Shown here: one piece after another, positions 8,430 to 16,726 of the stretch | Layout: every line of letters starts with the position of its first letter | Numbering within the stretch: position 1 is the first letter of the stretch | From: Arthrobacter alkaliphilus | Lineage (GTDB): Bacteria; Actinomycetota; Actinomycetes; Actinomycetales; Micrococcaceae | Length of the DNA: 64,000 nt | Assembly: GCF_021483235.1 (NCBI RefSeq) | Contig: NZ_JAKEEC010000017.1 | Location: forward strand, 13,495-77,494 | Direction of reading: 5' to 3' | Notes under the pieces: generated by a model | The model's input: the letters and a program-made list of their open reading frames with translations, nothing else | Told to the model about the DNA's origin: nothing | Database searches by the model: none | Translations under genes and position numbers: made by a program

Positions 8430-8996
8430 ATGCAGCTACGAGGCGCCGCTGTCCTCGCCGTCATCATGCTGTGCCTGTCCGGCTGCGCGCCTTGGCTGCC
8501 CACGAGCCAACCCAGGACCGCCCCCAGCCCAGATACGCCAGGGCCTTCGGGGAAGTTCCCCGTCACCGGTCAGCCCTCCGCGGCGTTCTGCGAGAACGCC
8601 GGAACCTACCTGGCCAAGTTCCCCGACCTCCCGCTGTACAAGCCCCAACCCGAGTCGCTGGACGCCAGTGGGTTCCTCAGTTGCATGTACACCGCGGCCA
8701 AGGGTGATTTCTATAAGCCGCGGGTCATCCTGGAGACGGATGGACTGAAGAATGACGCGGACCGGGCCGCCTTCACCGAACTCTGTGATGACGGAAAGCT
8801 GGGACCCGGCACCGTCAGGGTCACTGCTGATTGGGTCAAAAGCCACGGCTGGTCCGCGTGGATAGCAGCTCACGACAGCTCCTTTAGCGAGGCCGTCCTC
8901 TGCACCCACGACCACTTCTATCAGGCGTCGGTGACCTACGTCCCCGGCGCCACCGCCGACGATGCCCTGGCCACCATTATGGCCGCGATCAACTGA
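8430..8996 (+). CDS. Hypothetical secreted lipoprotein
   Basis: The 188-residue protein begins with a lipoprotein signal peptide, AAVLAVIMLCLSGCAPW, with the lipobox LSGC. A Pro/Ser/Thr-rich linker follows to about residue 45. The mature domain contains three further cysteines (FCENAG, LSCMYT, ELCDDG, with another in VLCTHD), which could form disulfides outside the cell. I do not recognise the domain. It is the first gene after tRNA-Thr and appears monocistronic, with hairpins downstream. Confidence 0.7.
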   Translation: MQLRGAAVLAVIMLCLSGCAPWLPTSQPRTAPSPDTPGPSGKFPVTGQPSAAFCENAGTYLAKFPDLPLYKPQPESLDASGFLSCMYTAAKGDFYKPRVILETDGLKNDADRAAFTELCDDGKLGPGTVRVTADWVKSHGWSAWIAAHDSSFSEAVLCTHDHFYQASVTYVPGATADDALATIMAAIN

Positions 8997-9351
8997 GCTG
9001 GTCGATTGTCTGCCGGCTGAGCTGGGTGTGGGCAAATTAAGAGAACTCGGGCTTCGCCCCTCGCCCTTCGCTTCCCAGGGGTGTCTCCCGTAACGAGGGG
9101 TTGATTGTTGGCGTCGTGTGCCGACACCTTCTTGTTTGACGTAGGGCCCCCTTTGGGGCCCTCTTTGAAAAGTGACGCGCCGTGCCCGTCGATCAATAGC
9201 CCCGCTGCACTGGCCTGGCCGCCCCCCAAATTGTGGACAGGCCAGTGCGGGGCTTCCGGTCGCGGCCGGAAGTTTTGTGACCGCGTCTCGTGCTTTGCGA
9301 TAAGCTCCGGGGCGCGGGTCAGGATGCAAGTTGTACAAGGAACTTCTTTTC
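8997..9351. other. Gene-free stretch with three hairpins
   Basis: No convincing gene was found. GGGCCCC/GGGGCCC (9144-9161) followed by TCTTT may terminate the lipoprotein transcript. A second hairpin pairs 9199-9217 with 9238-9253 (ACTGGCCTG/CAGGCCAGT core, with a 3-base bulge). A third, CTTCCGG/CCGGAAG (9253-9272), is followed by TTTT. An 8-bp palindrome TTGTACAA at 9331-9338 sits just before the ImmA-like gene and could be an operator. No Xre-type regulator, often found beside ImmA genes, is present here. Confidence 0.55.
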
Positions 9352-9834
9352 ATGGACTATGGCGCTGCCCGGGAACGGGCCAGAACCGCAGAGCTAAATC
9401 TGAACCTCACCGAACCGGTGACCTTGCAGTCCACGCACCGACATCTCGAAAAGCTCCGGGGGCGCGAGATCGTCATTCAGCCCATGGATGGTCCCATTGT
9501 GGACAAGGCGTGCGGACTGTGGTTCGGACTTGACGATATGGATCTGATTCTCCACGCGCGTGCGGCATCGGATATGCACAGGCAGCAGATCGTGCTGCAC
9601 GAGTTTGCCCACATGATCCTGCGCCACCAACAAGAAGAAGTTTCGCACGAGTACGCTGCCAAGTTTTTCCCGGACCTTGACCCTGACCGGGTCGTCAAGG
9701 CTCTTAAGCGGACCGATTTCTTGGATGAGTTCGAAGTGACTGCCGAGTTGCTTGCCGACAGGTTGGCTGCCAGGATCCGCCGGTCACAGCCCTCCGACAG
9801 CCAGCCGGCCCGCTTCGGGGATGTGTTCGGATGA
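9352..9834 (+). CDS. ImmA/IrrE-like zinc metallopeptidase
   Basis: The cytosolic protein has about 160 residues. The zinc-peptidase signature is QQIVLHEFAHMILRH (HExxH variant HEFAH), with a likely third ligand region downstream in EFEVTAELLADRLA. This layout matches the ImmA/IrrE family, whose characterised members cleave repressors. The ATG of MDYGAAR is preferred, with AAGGA upstream; a TTG seven codons earlier is possible. The stop overlaps the next start (ATGA). In many actinomycetes a similar small peptidase sits next to a MAB_1171c-type membrane protein, as here. The substrate is unknown. Confidence 0.75.
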   Translation: MDYGAARERARTAELNLNLTEPVTLQSTHRHLEKLRGREIVIQPMDGPIVDKACGLWFGLDDMDLILHARAASDMHRQQIVLHEFAHMILRHQQEEVSHEYAAKFFPDLDPDRVVKALKRTDFLDEFEVTAELLADRLAARIRRSQPSDSQPARFGDVFG

Positions 9835-10796
9835 TCCAGATCATCATGGCAGGAGCATTGATGCTCCTGGCGATCGCCCGCGTCCCCGCCATGGCCAGGA
9901 ACGGCAAAGACACCGTCTTCTACGCCGCCGTCTGTGAAACAGGCGCGATGATCCTCATCGACCCGGACGTCTACCTCGCGACCGACAAACTCCTGGGCGG
10001 GGTGAACCTGGTCAAACTGATCAACAGCATCCTGATGGTCCTCGGCCTATGGTTCTTACGCTCCGCTGTGCTGAACGCCATCTCCCCGAAGTACGCAAAC
10101 CGAAACATCTGGGCGCGCCGCCTTCCTCTACTGGCAACGGTCACCTTGCAGGTCCTGTTCTTCTTCCTGACAGGCTTTCTGCCGTCAACGGCGACCTGGG
10201 GCCAATACCATTACATGCTGACGGCCGTTTTGTTTTCGCTGATGGTTATCAGCTTCGTCGGCTGGTCCTGCGACGAAGTCGCCTTGGCTTGCATCCGGTT
10301 CATTCCAAGAATGCGACGGTCCTTCAAGGTCGGATTCTCCATGGTGGGTCTGGGGTGCGCCGTCAGCGTCTTCACCGTCATCAACATGGCCGTTGAAGTT
10401 CTGCGCACCGCCGGGTTCCTCGCCGTTCTCGGCCCCCACGATTTCACCCCCCAGCCCTTTGCTGTGTACGAACTGTTCGCGATCGTCCTGGTCGGTGTCG
10501 GGCTCACGATTCCCGCTGTTGCCGGTCGCGGCGCCCGAAAACGCCAAAGGAACCGCATCCGGCAGATCATCTCGACTGTTGAGCCCATTCGTAAAAAGGC
10601 GCTGGCACACTCAAGGATGAACCAGGTCTTGGAGACTGACACCAATGCCAGCGATCAGGACCGCCTGCATCGCATGATCGTGGAAGTCTGGGACGCAGAG
10701 CTTGCCGTAGGGACCGGACCATCGGCTCTGACTGACGAGGAGCGGAGCTACCTGCTCGCCGTTGAAACCGAACTCGACAGCCTGGAACGAATCTAG
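9831..10796 (+). CDS. MAB_1171c/DUF6545-type polytopic membrane protein
   Basis: The protein has 321 residues. About seven hydrophobic segments fill the first 230 residues. They include the family-like stretch LLGGVNLVKLINSILMVLGLWF near residues 55-76 and VTLQVLFFFLTGFLP. A basic cytosolic region (RGARKRQRNRIRQ) and a C-terminal soluble tail follow, with RLHRMIVEVWDAEL resembling the DUF6545 signature. The family is often named a putative transporter, without proof. The gene starts inside the stop codon region of the ImmA-like gene, so the two are translationally coupled. It may act as the membrane sensor or partner of the peptidase. Confidence 0.65.
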   Translation: MIQIIMAGALMLLAIARVPAMARNGKDTVFYAAVCETGAMILIDPDVYLATDKLLGGVNLVKLINSILMVLGLWFLRSAVLNAISPKYANRNIWARRLPLLATVTLQVLFFFLTGFLPSTATWGQYHYMLTAVLFSLMVISFVGWSCDEVALACIRFIPRMRRSFKVGFSMVGLGCAVSVFTVINMAVEVLRTAGFLAVLGPHDFTPQPFAVYELFAIVLVGVGLTIPAVAGRGARKRQRNRIRQIISTVEPIRKKALAHSRMNQVLETDTNASDQDRLHRMIVEVWDAELAVGTGPSALTDEERSYLLAVETELDSLERI

Positions 10797-10834
10797 CGAA
10801 ACTGAGTCTTCCTACCCACCCGACACGTCGGTCA

Positions 10835-11650
10835 GTGCCCGAAGGTGAGGATCTGTTCGGCATCTACCGCAACATGGTCCTGTATGACTTCCAGAAAGAA
10901 TTCCATTCCGGCTTCTTCGTCTCCTACTACCGCAACTTCACCATCCCCTCGACGGCCAGAACTTTGGCGGCACGTGGGGAAATGAAGCACCGACCCATGA
11001 AGCGGTCCTACGACACAGCCATCGTCATTCACGAGATCATCACCGGCGGCTTCGACAGCGATCGCGGCCAGGCCATGGTTGACCTTCTGCGCCGCGTCCA
11101 CACAGGTGTGCCGGGAACGAGCGAAGATTTCATGTACGTTCTCATGACGCTCCTTGTGCTGCCGCTGCGTTGGATCGAGAAGCATGGCTGGCACAAGCTC
11201 ACTCCCCTGGAGGAAAGTGCTGCCGTTGCCTTCTATGCGGAACTGGGACGCCGTATGGGTCTTGCCGACCCGGCCCCGGAAACTCTGGCGGCCGCGGGGC
11301 GCTTGCTGGACGAGGACGAGGACCGCAAGCTTGCCTCTAGCCCGGAGGGCAAAATGCTGCTGGAGTCGACGGTTGAGGCCATCAAAATCCGGCTCCCTAA
11401 GCCCCTGCAGCCCATGACCGTCAGGGTGCTGGCACTCATGATGGACAAGCCTCAGGTCACGATTGCCCTTGGGCTCAAGCGCTCCCCTAAATTGCTGCAG
11501 CTGATCTTCAACGCCGTCGTCCGGGCACGCGCCCTACGAGCACGGATGCAGCCTCTGCCTACCAACCCGGCCTTCGTCCCCGGCAAGATCGCCGTATCGG
11601 TCTACCCGAGCGGCTACACTCTGGATCAGATCGGGCCGCCCCAAAGCTAG
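10835..11650 (+). CDS. MpaB/DUF2236-like oxygenase
   Basis: The 271-residue protein contains the DUF2236 pattern KRSYDTAIVIHEIITGGFDS, then GQAMVDLLRRVH, then a dense helical region YVLMTLLVLPLRWIEKHGWHKLTPLEE. Homologues include latex-clearing protein and MpaB, which bind haem. The His in RRVH is a plausible ligand by position but I cannot confirm it. The start is a GTG 38 bp after the membrane-protein gene, so it is probably the third gene of one operon. The substrate is unknown. Confidence in the family is moderate; confidence in haem binding is lower. Confidence 0.6.
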   Translation: MPEGEDLFGIYRNMVLYDFQKEFHSGFFVSYYRNFTIPSTARTLAARGEMKHRPMKRSYDTAIVIHEIITGGFDSDRGQAMVDLLRRVHTGVPGTSEDFMYVLMTLLVLPLRWIEKHGWHKLTPLEESAAVAFYAELGRRMGLADPAPETLAAAGRLLDEDEDRKLASSPEGKMLLESTVEAIKIRLPKPLQPMTVRVLALMMDKPQVTIALGLKRSPKLLQLIFNAVVRARALRARMQPLPTNPAFVPGKIAVSVYPSGYTLDQIGPPQS

Positions 11651-11692
11651 ACATAGAACTCCGGCTGTCCCTTCCCGGACCTCGAGAAAGAC

Positions 11693-12040
11693 TCAGGTCC
11701 GGGAAACGCGCTCAGCGATCATGCGTTGAATCTCTTCCTCGGGAGGGCATTCCTGATTGTCGATAGGGCACTGCCTCGACCCCATTGGTGCCCCCATCTG
11801 TTCGACCGTCTCGACGCACATCGTGCAAATGTTCTCGAGCTCGGTCTTGAGGTTCGGTTCCTCCTCGACGTAGCCGCAGAGGGCCTTCCGCCAGTCCAGG
11901 TCCCGACAGCAAACCAGGTGGGTGAGTTCCTCAGGGTTATCGCTCAATTTGTACTTGGCTTCCCACGCCGGAACGCGGGTCTTTTCAGCGACAGCAGCGT
12001 CGTCGGTGGCCTTTGAATTGTTTGTTGCTGTTTCAGGCAT
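11693..12040 (-). CDS. Small Cys-rich hypothetical protein
   Basis: The 115-residue acidic protein has seven cysteines in pairs: HLVCCRDLDWRKALCGY, ENICTMCVETVE and RQCPIDNQECPPEE. The spacing suggests a metal- or disulfide-stabilised fold. There is no signal peptide or membrane segment, which favours zinc binding in the cytosol. I do not recognise a family. It is convergent with the MpaB-like gene, separated by 42 bp. Confidence 0.6.
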   Translation of the reverse strand: MPETATNNSKATDDAAVAEKTRVPAWEAKYKLSDNPEELTHLVCCRDLDWRKALCGYVEEEPNLKTELENICTMCVETVEQMGAPMGSRQCPIDNQECPPEEEIQRMIAERVSRT

Positions 12041-12263
12041 TGTCCCCCCATTTTTGCTGCGTTAGACAGGAGAATACGCGCTGTTGCCGGCCTCCGTCTG
12101 CCAAGGCTGTGCAGAAGGCCTCGAAACGATTGGCTGCCCGGCGCGCCGAGCCCTGTGGCATTCAGACGACAGGATAGAAAAGACGGGCGGGAGTTTCCGG
12201 CTTCCGCTAGTCGTCCCGCTTTCCACGGGACAGACTTCCCGAGCCACCGAACACTTGAGGGTT

Positions 12264-12977
12264 ATGAACTTCCGCAATCGCCTCGCCCTGCCCGCCGCTT
12301 TTCTCCTTGCTGCATTCGCCCTCGCAGGATGTCAGCAGGAAACCCACTCGGTCGGAGCGATGACCGGGTCCGCGTCGCCGGCAGTTGCCCAGGCTGCCGG
12401 GGCCGGTCCAGGGGCCATCCCCTCTGGTGGGGCCGCCCCCTCTGGTGGGGCCGCCCCCTCTGCTGTGGCCGCCGCAGCCGTTAAGTCCGTTCACTCCCCC
12501 GGCATTGTCACTGCCGACGAGGAGCTTGCCGCCGGACAGTGCTCCGCCAGAGCGGTCGACGCCGCTGCCGGCGAGTACCTCCCGGACCCCGCCTGCACTC
12601 CCGGGGCCGCAGATCCGGCGGTAACCCAAGAGAACATCGACTCCACGATTTGCATGAGCGGCTATACGGCCACGGTGCGACCGCCCGCTTCGAACACGGA
12701 CAAGGTGAAGGCCGAGAGCTTGCGGGAGTATGGCCAGACCGCGGCAAAGACCACGGAATACGATCACCTCATCAGCCTTGAGCTCGGTGGCACCAACTCC
12801 GTGTCGAATCTGTGGCCCGAGCCGAACAAGGCGAGCGCCACGGGCACCACGAACCCGAAGGACGCGGTAGAGAACACGCTGCACAAAGCCGTCTGCACTC
12901 ACAGGGTCACCCTGTCAGCTGCACAGAAGGCTATCGCCCACAATTGGGTCACCGCAGTCACAGACCTCGGTTTATAG
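12264..12977 (+). CDS. Secreted lipoprotein with HNH-nuclease-like DH...N motif
   Basis: The protein has about 237 residues from the ATG of MNFRNRL, which has GAGGG just upstream. The signal peptide ends at the lipobox LAGC. A low-complexity Ala/Gly/Ser/Pro linker with short IPSGGAAPSGGAAPS repeats follows. The C-terminal domain contains YDHLISLELGGTNSVSNLWPE, which resembles the beta-beta-metal core (D-H...N) of HNH endonucleases seen in many actinobacterial secreted proteins. It could be an extracellular nuclease or a nuclease-derived domain without activity. Several Cys residues flank the core. Confidence 0.65.
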   Translation: MNFRNRLALPAAFLLAAFALAGCQQETHSVGAMTGSASPAVAQAAGAGPGAIPSGGAAPSGGAAPSAVAAAAVKSVHSPGIVTADEELAAGQCSARAVDAAAGEYLPDPACTPGAADPAVTQENIDSTICMSGYTATVRPPASNTDKVKAESLREYGQTAAKTTEYDHLISLELGGTNSVSNLWPEPNKASATGTTNPKDAVENTLHKAVCTHRVTLSAAQKAIAHNWVTAVTDLGL

Positions 12978-13016
12978 CGGCGCGAGGCGCTCATCGCAGA
13001 GTAGAAGCAGGGTTTC

Positions 13017-13598
13017 TCAGCCCTTCACAATGGACATCGGCAAACCGCCCCCTTGCTCGGAAGGCTCGATGCTTTCGAGCTGCCATCCATCCGCCGATGG
13101 CAGGAACGTCGCGGTTTCCGGCAAGGAATAGCCTGACGGCACGTTGCTGGGCCCATTTGCTGTTGAGGCGAGGTATTGCTCGGTCTTTTCCTTGAAATGG
13201 ACGATTGCCATCGAACCCGTCCCCTCGACGGACTCCACCGTCACCGTCGTCGAAAAGGACGTGTACCAGAAACCTGCTGACTTCAATCTGGCCTTCGAAC
13301 GCTCCACCACCGGCAGGTCCCGAGCTCGCTTGGTCCGGTAAGTGGCCGTCGTCTGCCCCTCGGGGAGTCGCGGGGCGGGCGGAGTGTCAAGAACTGCGCC
13401 GTTGCGGTCCTCGACGGCGCTCTGGATGATGGCCGAAAGTGCGGCCGACGACGGGATAGCCACCGAGGGGATCGGCCCGGGCTCGAGCGAGCCGGCGGGC
13501 GTTTGACAGCCGGAGAGGACCAAACCAAGGAGCACGGCGACGGCTGCCGAAGCGCGTGGATTCTTCAACCTTGGTCCCCTCGCTGTGGTTGTCCTCAC
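13017..13598 (-). CDS. Hypothetical lipoprotein
   Basis: From the GTG start the protein has 193 residues, with a basic N-terminus and the signal sequence ASAAVAVLLGLVLSGC (lipobox LSGC). The upstream-extended frame adds 33 residues that do not look like a signal peptide, so the later start is preferred. The mature part has the pattern KSAGFWYTSFSTTVTVESVEG and ends in a compact beta-rich region. It resembles small immunoglobulin-like or NTF2-like envelope lipoproteins, but I cannot assign a family. It is convergent with the HNH-like lipoprotein. Confidence 0.6.
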   Translation of the reverse strand: MRTTTARGPRLKNPRASAAVAVLLGLVLSGCQTPAGSLEPGPIPSVAIPSSAALSAIIQSAVEDRNGAVLDTPPAPRLPEGQTTATYRTKRARDLPVVERSKARLKSAGFWYTSFSTTVTVESVEGTGSMAIVHFKEKTEQYLASTANGPSNVPSGYSLPETATFLPSADGWQLESIEPSEQGGGLPMSIVKG

Positions 13599-13753
13599 AG
13601 CCTCCACTGAACGCCGCAGACAGTCAACTGTGGGCACGGTCTGGGAGCTTGACCAGCGGCCCAGCCGCGCCGGACTTGAAATCCAATCCCGAAGCATGCT
13701 TAGTATGAGTAACGGCCGGATTGATCGGCTGCCGAACCAGAGGAGGAAACACC

Positions 13754-13930
13754 ATGGGACTAGGCGACAAGATTGAGAACGCTGCTGAGAAGGCTGGCGG
13801 CAAGGGCAAGGAAGCTGCCGGCGACGTCACGGGCGATGACCGCCTGAAGGCGGAAGGCAAGGCCGACCAAGCCAAGGGCGATTTGAAGCAGGCCGGCGAG
13901 AAGGTCAAGGACGCCTTCAAAAAGGACTGA
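13754..13930 (+). CDS. CsbD family stress protein
   Basis: The 58-residue hydrophilic protein begins MGLGDKIENAAEKAGGKGKE and contains the repeated pattern DRLKAEGKADQAKGDLKQAGEKVKDA. This is the CsbD pattern of lysine/alanine-rich amphipathic repeats, and such genes are induced by general stress in Bacillus. A textbook AGGAGG lies eight bases before the ATG, which sets the start. A strong hairpin follows the stop. The molecular role of CsbD proteins is unknown. Confidence 0.9.
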   Translation: MGLGDKIENAAEKAGGKGKEAAGDVTGDDRLKAEGKADQAKGDLKQAGEKVKDAFKKD

Positions 13931-13943
13931 CTTGACCCGTATG

Positions 13944-13978
13944 GCGAAGGGCGCATCCCAATCGGGTGCGCCCTTCGC
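13944..13978 (+). terminator. Hairpin terminator after csbD
   Basis: Perfect 12-bp arms GCGAAGGGCGCA/TGCGCCCTTCGC enclose a further CCC/GGG pairing with one bulged T. There is no long U-tract, so termination may be inefficient or factor-assisted. Confidence 0.65.
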
Positions 13979-14096
13979 TATTCCCGCAAAGTGATGGACT
14001 GCGGGCAACTTCGAAGAGTAGTCTAACCTGCACCGGTCACTAGCCGATCCGGGCTGCGTCAGTGGGGTCGCAGTGGAATCACATCTGGGGGATTTG

Positions 14097-14588
14097 ATGA
14101 CGACGCTGGTCCAACCCGAGGACGAACTAGACATTCCCGTCGGCGCGAACGCCTTTGCCGTTGCGAACGCCGTCTCCGACGCGGACTGCGGTGGAGAGTG
14201 GTTCAGCACGGAACATAAAAACGTCAGGGTTGAGGACACGGGCGAAGGGATCATCCGGATCACTTTGCGCCCAGGCGGCCGCATCACCGCAGAGGACGGA
14301 GTGCTCGTCCAGGAGCAGTACCTGGCGCTGACGGGCGGAGCGGGCGCCGCGGTGCTTCTTCAGGTGATCGGCGTCGAATCTGTCAGCCGCGACGCGGTCC
14401 GATTCTTCAGTGAAGCCTCGACCATCACGGCCTTTGCAATCCTGGGCAGTACACCGGTGGACCGTGTCATTGCCCACGGCAGGCGCGGCCTCCCCGCACC
14501 CCAGTGCCCCACCCAGTATTTCTCCGACGAACACCTTGCCTTGGGGTGGTTGCGCACCCTGCGCGACGAGCGCGTCCCAAAGGGCTAA
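14097..14588 (+). CDS. DUF7793 / SpoIIAA-like (STAS-type) protein
   Basis: The cytosolic protein has about 163 residues. The core shows a GIIRITLRPGGRITAEDG strand-helix start, VESVSRDAVRFF in the middle and AILGSTPVDRVIAHGRRG followed by the CPTQYFSDEHLALGWL ending. This layout matches the SpoIIAA/STAS-like DUF7793 proteins common in Arthrobacter. They are often numerous per genome and of unknown function. The ATG of MTTLVQ is preceded by GGGGGA. No partner kinase or anti-sigma factor lies beside it. Confidence 0.6.
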   Translation: MTTLVQPEDELDIPVGANAFAVANAVSDADCGGEWFSTEHKNVRVEDTGEGIIRITLRPGGRITAEDGVLVQEQYLALTGGAGAAVLLQVIGVESVSRDAVRFFSEASTITAFAILGSTPVDRVIAHGRRGLPAPQCPTQYFSDEHLALGWLRTLRDERVPKG

Positions 14589-14658
14589 GAGGTCCGGACG
14601 CCATCCGGCTGCCGGACTGATGCCGCAAAATACCGCACCAGCACGGCAGCCGAGCAGC

Positions 14659-15834
14659 CTAGGCGCCGCCGGTGTGGACGACGAGCTCGTCGTACTTTCC
14701 GGCGAGGACGTCTTCGAAGTACACGGCCGAGCCGAGGGTTGCTGACACGTAAAGCGCCCGCACTGTCGCCAGTGCCGCTGTGGCCTCCTCGACTCCGACC
14801 CTGGGAGCCTTTCCTGAACGGATCGATTCCACGACATCTGCGTACTGCTTTTGGTGTGCGGTCTGCAGGTCGTCCGCTCCGTCCATATTGGCCGAGGCAT
14901 CATGGGCCCCGACCTCAAGTTCGGACTGGTTCCCGGCCCCGGCCATGCCGTAGGAAGATCCTCCTTCAGGCGCGTTGTCGGCCGCGTGGAAATACTGCAG
15001 CCGGTCGTTGTCGACAACGGCCGAGCCTTTTTCGCCATGGACCTGGATTCGGGCGGTGAGTCCCGGATAGGCCGCGGTGGTGCAGTGGATCACTGCCAGG
15101 GCGCCTGAGGCAAAACGGACCGTGGCCACCGCGGTGTCCTCCACTTCGATGCGCTCGTGGGCAAGGAGCGCGGTGTGGGCTTGGATCTGTACGGGGGTTC
15201 CGAGGAACCAAAGAAGCAGATCCACGCTGTGAACGCCTTGATTCATGACCGCGCCACCGCCGTCGAGCTCCCACGTGCCCCGCCACTGGCCGGAGTCGTA
15301 GTAGTTCTGGCCGCGCCACCAAGCCAGGGACGCGACTCCCGAGGTGATCCTGCCGAAGCGGCCCGACCGTACCGCGCGGGCCACTGCGACGCTGGCCGGA
15401 TCGAAGCGGTGCTGGCTGATCACCGAGATGACCTGCCCTGTCGCGGCGGCCGCCGCATCCGCAACGCGCCTGGCGCTGGGCAAGTCCACATCGATGGGCT
15501 TCTCGATAATGACGTGCTTGCCGGCGTTCAGGGCCTCGACTGCCAGGTCGGCGTGCAGGCCACTGGGCGTGCAGACTGCGACAAGGTCGATCTGCGTGTC
15601 TTTGAGTGCATCAGCCAGCGACGAGTAGGCCGCCGGACGCGGCTTTTGCAGGTCCTTCTCTACCGAGTCGGCCAAGGAAATCGCCGCCGTCTCGATCGTG
15701 TCAACGAGGGCGACGAGCTCCAGATCCTCGTTGTTGGTGATGACTTGGGCGTGCTGGCGGCCGATGACTCCGCAGCCGACGACGGCGGTCCTCAGCTTAC
15801 GCTTGGCCTGGGTTGCTGTGTTCAATGCGGTCAT
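14659..15834 (-). CDS. Gfo/Idh/MocA family oxidoreductase
   Basis: This NAD(P)-dependent dehydrogenase of 391 residues probably acts on a sugar or cyclitol. The N-terminal Rossmann motif is TAVVGCGVIGRQHAQ, followed by VCTPSGLHADLAVEALNAGKHVIIEKPIDV with the EKP motif characteristic of the family. The catalytic-domain segment GGGAVMNQGVHSVDLLLWFLG carries the expected His. It is the last gene of the sugar operon, and its start overlaps the stop of the isomerase gene by 4 bp. The substrate is probably the solute imported by the upstream transporter. Confidence 0.9.
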   Translation of the reverse strand: MTALNTATQAKRKLRTAVVGCGVIGRQHAQVITNNEDLELVALVDTIETAAISLADSVEKDLQKPRPAAYSSLADALKDTQIDLVAVCTPSGLHADLAVEALNAGKHVIIEKPIDVDLPSARRVADAAAAATGQVISVISQHRFDPASVAVARAVRSGRFGRITSGVASLAWWRGQNYYDSGQWRGTWELDGGGAVMNQGVHSVDLLLWFLGTPVQIQAHTALLAHERIEVEDTAVATVRFASGALAVIHCTTAAYPGLTARIQVHGEKGSAVVDNDRLQYFHAADNAPEGGSSYGMAGAGNQSELEVGAHDASANMDGADDLQTAHQKQYADVVESIRSGKAPRVGVEEATAALATVRALYVSATLGSAVYFEDVLAGKYDELVVHTGGA

Positions 15835-16676
15835 TTGGTACCAACTCCGGCTTCAGCGAGGAGGCGGTTGAAGGCGCGGCCCGCCACTCCGAACGCCGCG
15901 GGTCCGGAGAATCCTCCGAGGTGGTGGGTGTTTGCCAGGTGGGGCTCCAAGGAGGCGAAGCCCTCGAAGCCGTCCTCCTTCAATGCGTTGATGGTTTCGC
16001 GGAGCTGGCCGTCGCCCTCCCCCGCCGGCATCACCAGGCTGTCGTCCGCCCGGGCATCCTTGACCTGGAGATATTCGAGGTAAGGGCGGAGCATGCGGTA
16101 TGCATCGCTGAAGGGTTTGACGCCCACCTGGACGAAGTTCGCGGCGTCCCAGGCAACCCGCAGCGCCGGGGAATTGACGGTCGTCATGATGTCCAGGACG
16201 CGTTCAGGCGTGTCGCCGTAGATGTCCTTTTCATTTTCGTGGAGGAGTACGACGTCGTGAGCCTGGGCCTCCGCGGCCAAGGCACGCATGCGCACCATGA
16301 CGGCGTCGCGGATGTCTTCGGCGCTGACGCCTTCTTCCCGGTAGAAGGAGAAGATCCGGATGTAGCGGGTGCCGAGGACCTTGGCGGCCCGGATGGCCGC
16401 GTGCAGGCGGTCCACCTCGAAGGCGACGGGTGTGCTGATGTCGACCTTGCCGATGGGAGAGGCGATGGCGGACACGCCCATGTTTTGCCCGCGCAGGATC
16501 TGGTCCAACCGGGCGAGGTCCTTTTCGGACAGCTCCACGATATTGGTGTCCCAAGCGCTGCGGACTTCGATGTGGTTGGCGCCCAAGGCCTGCAGAACTG
16601 CGACCTGGATGAGCGGGTCCGGGCTTATTTCGTCGCCGAATCCAGAGAGGGTCCACTGGGTTTGCTTGACGGTCAC
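15831..16676 (-). CDS. Sugar phosphate isomerase/epimerase (AP endonuclease family 2 fold)
   Basis: This TIM-barrel protein has 281 residues from the GTG start. Visible segments are GFGDEISPDPLIQVAVLQALG at the N-terminus, the metal-ligand strands VVLLHENEKDIYGDTPERV, LRVAWDAANF and LEYLQVKDARAD, and the C-terminal GFEGFASLEPHL. These are typical of the IolE/IolI/xylose-isomerase-like group, which uses divalent metal. The longer open frame upstream is rejected because its N-terminal 44 residues are Arg/Pro-rich and lie over the intergenic gap; AGGAG precedes the chosen GTG. Confidence 0.88.
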   Translation of the reverse strand: MTVKQTQWTLSGFGDEISPDPLIQVAVLQALGANHIEVRSAWDTNIVELSEKDLARLDQILRGQNMGVSAIASPIGKVDISTPVAFEVDRLHAAIRAAKVLGTRYIRIFSFYREEGVSAEDIRDAVMVRMRALAAEAQAHDVVLLHENEKDIYGDTPERVLDIMTTVNSPALRVAWDAANFVQVGVKPFSDAYRMLRPYLEYLQVKDARADDSLVMPAGEGDGQLRETINALKEDGFEGFASLEPHLANTHHLGGFSGPAAFGVAGRAFNRLLAEAGVGTK

Positions 16677-16726
16677 GTCGTTTGCTCCTAGAGGTAATTC
16701 GTCGGGTGGCAGCCGGTCAGGCTGGC

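Noticed and set aside
12207..12902. A 231-codon minus-strand frame opposite the HNH-like lipoprotein
   Set aside because: It is Gly/Arg-rich and unstructured, a shadow of the low-complexity linker in the plus-strand gene.
8079..14588. A second copy of the tRNA-Thr 3' end as an attachment site
   Set aside because: Scanning for GTTCGATTCTGATAGG downstream showed no second copy by eye, so no island boundary is claimed.
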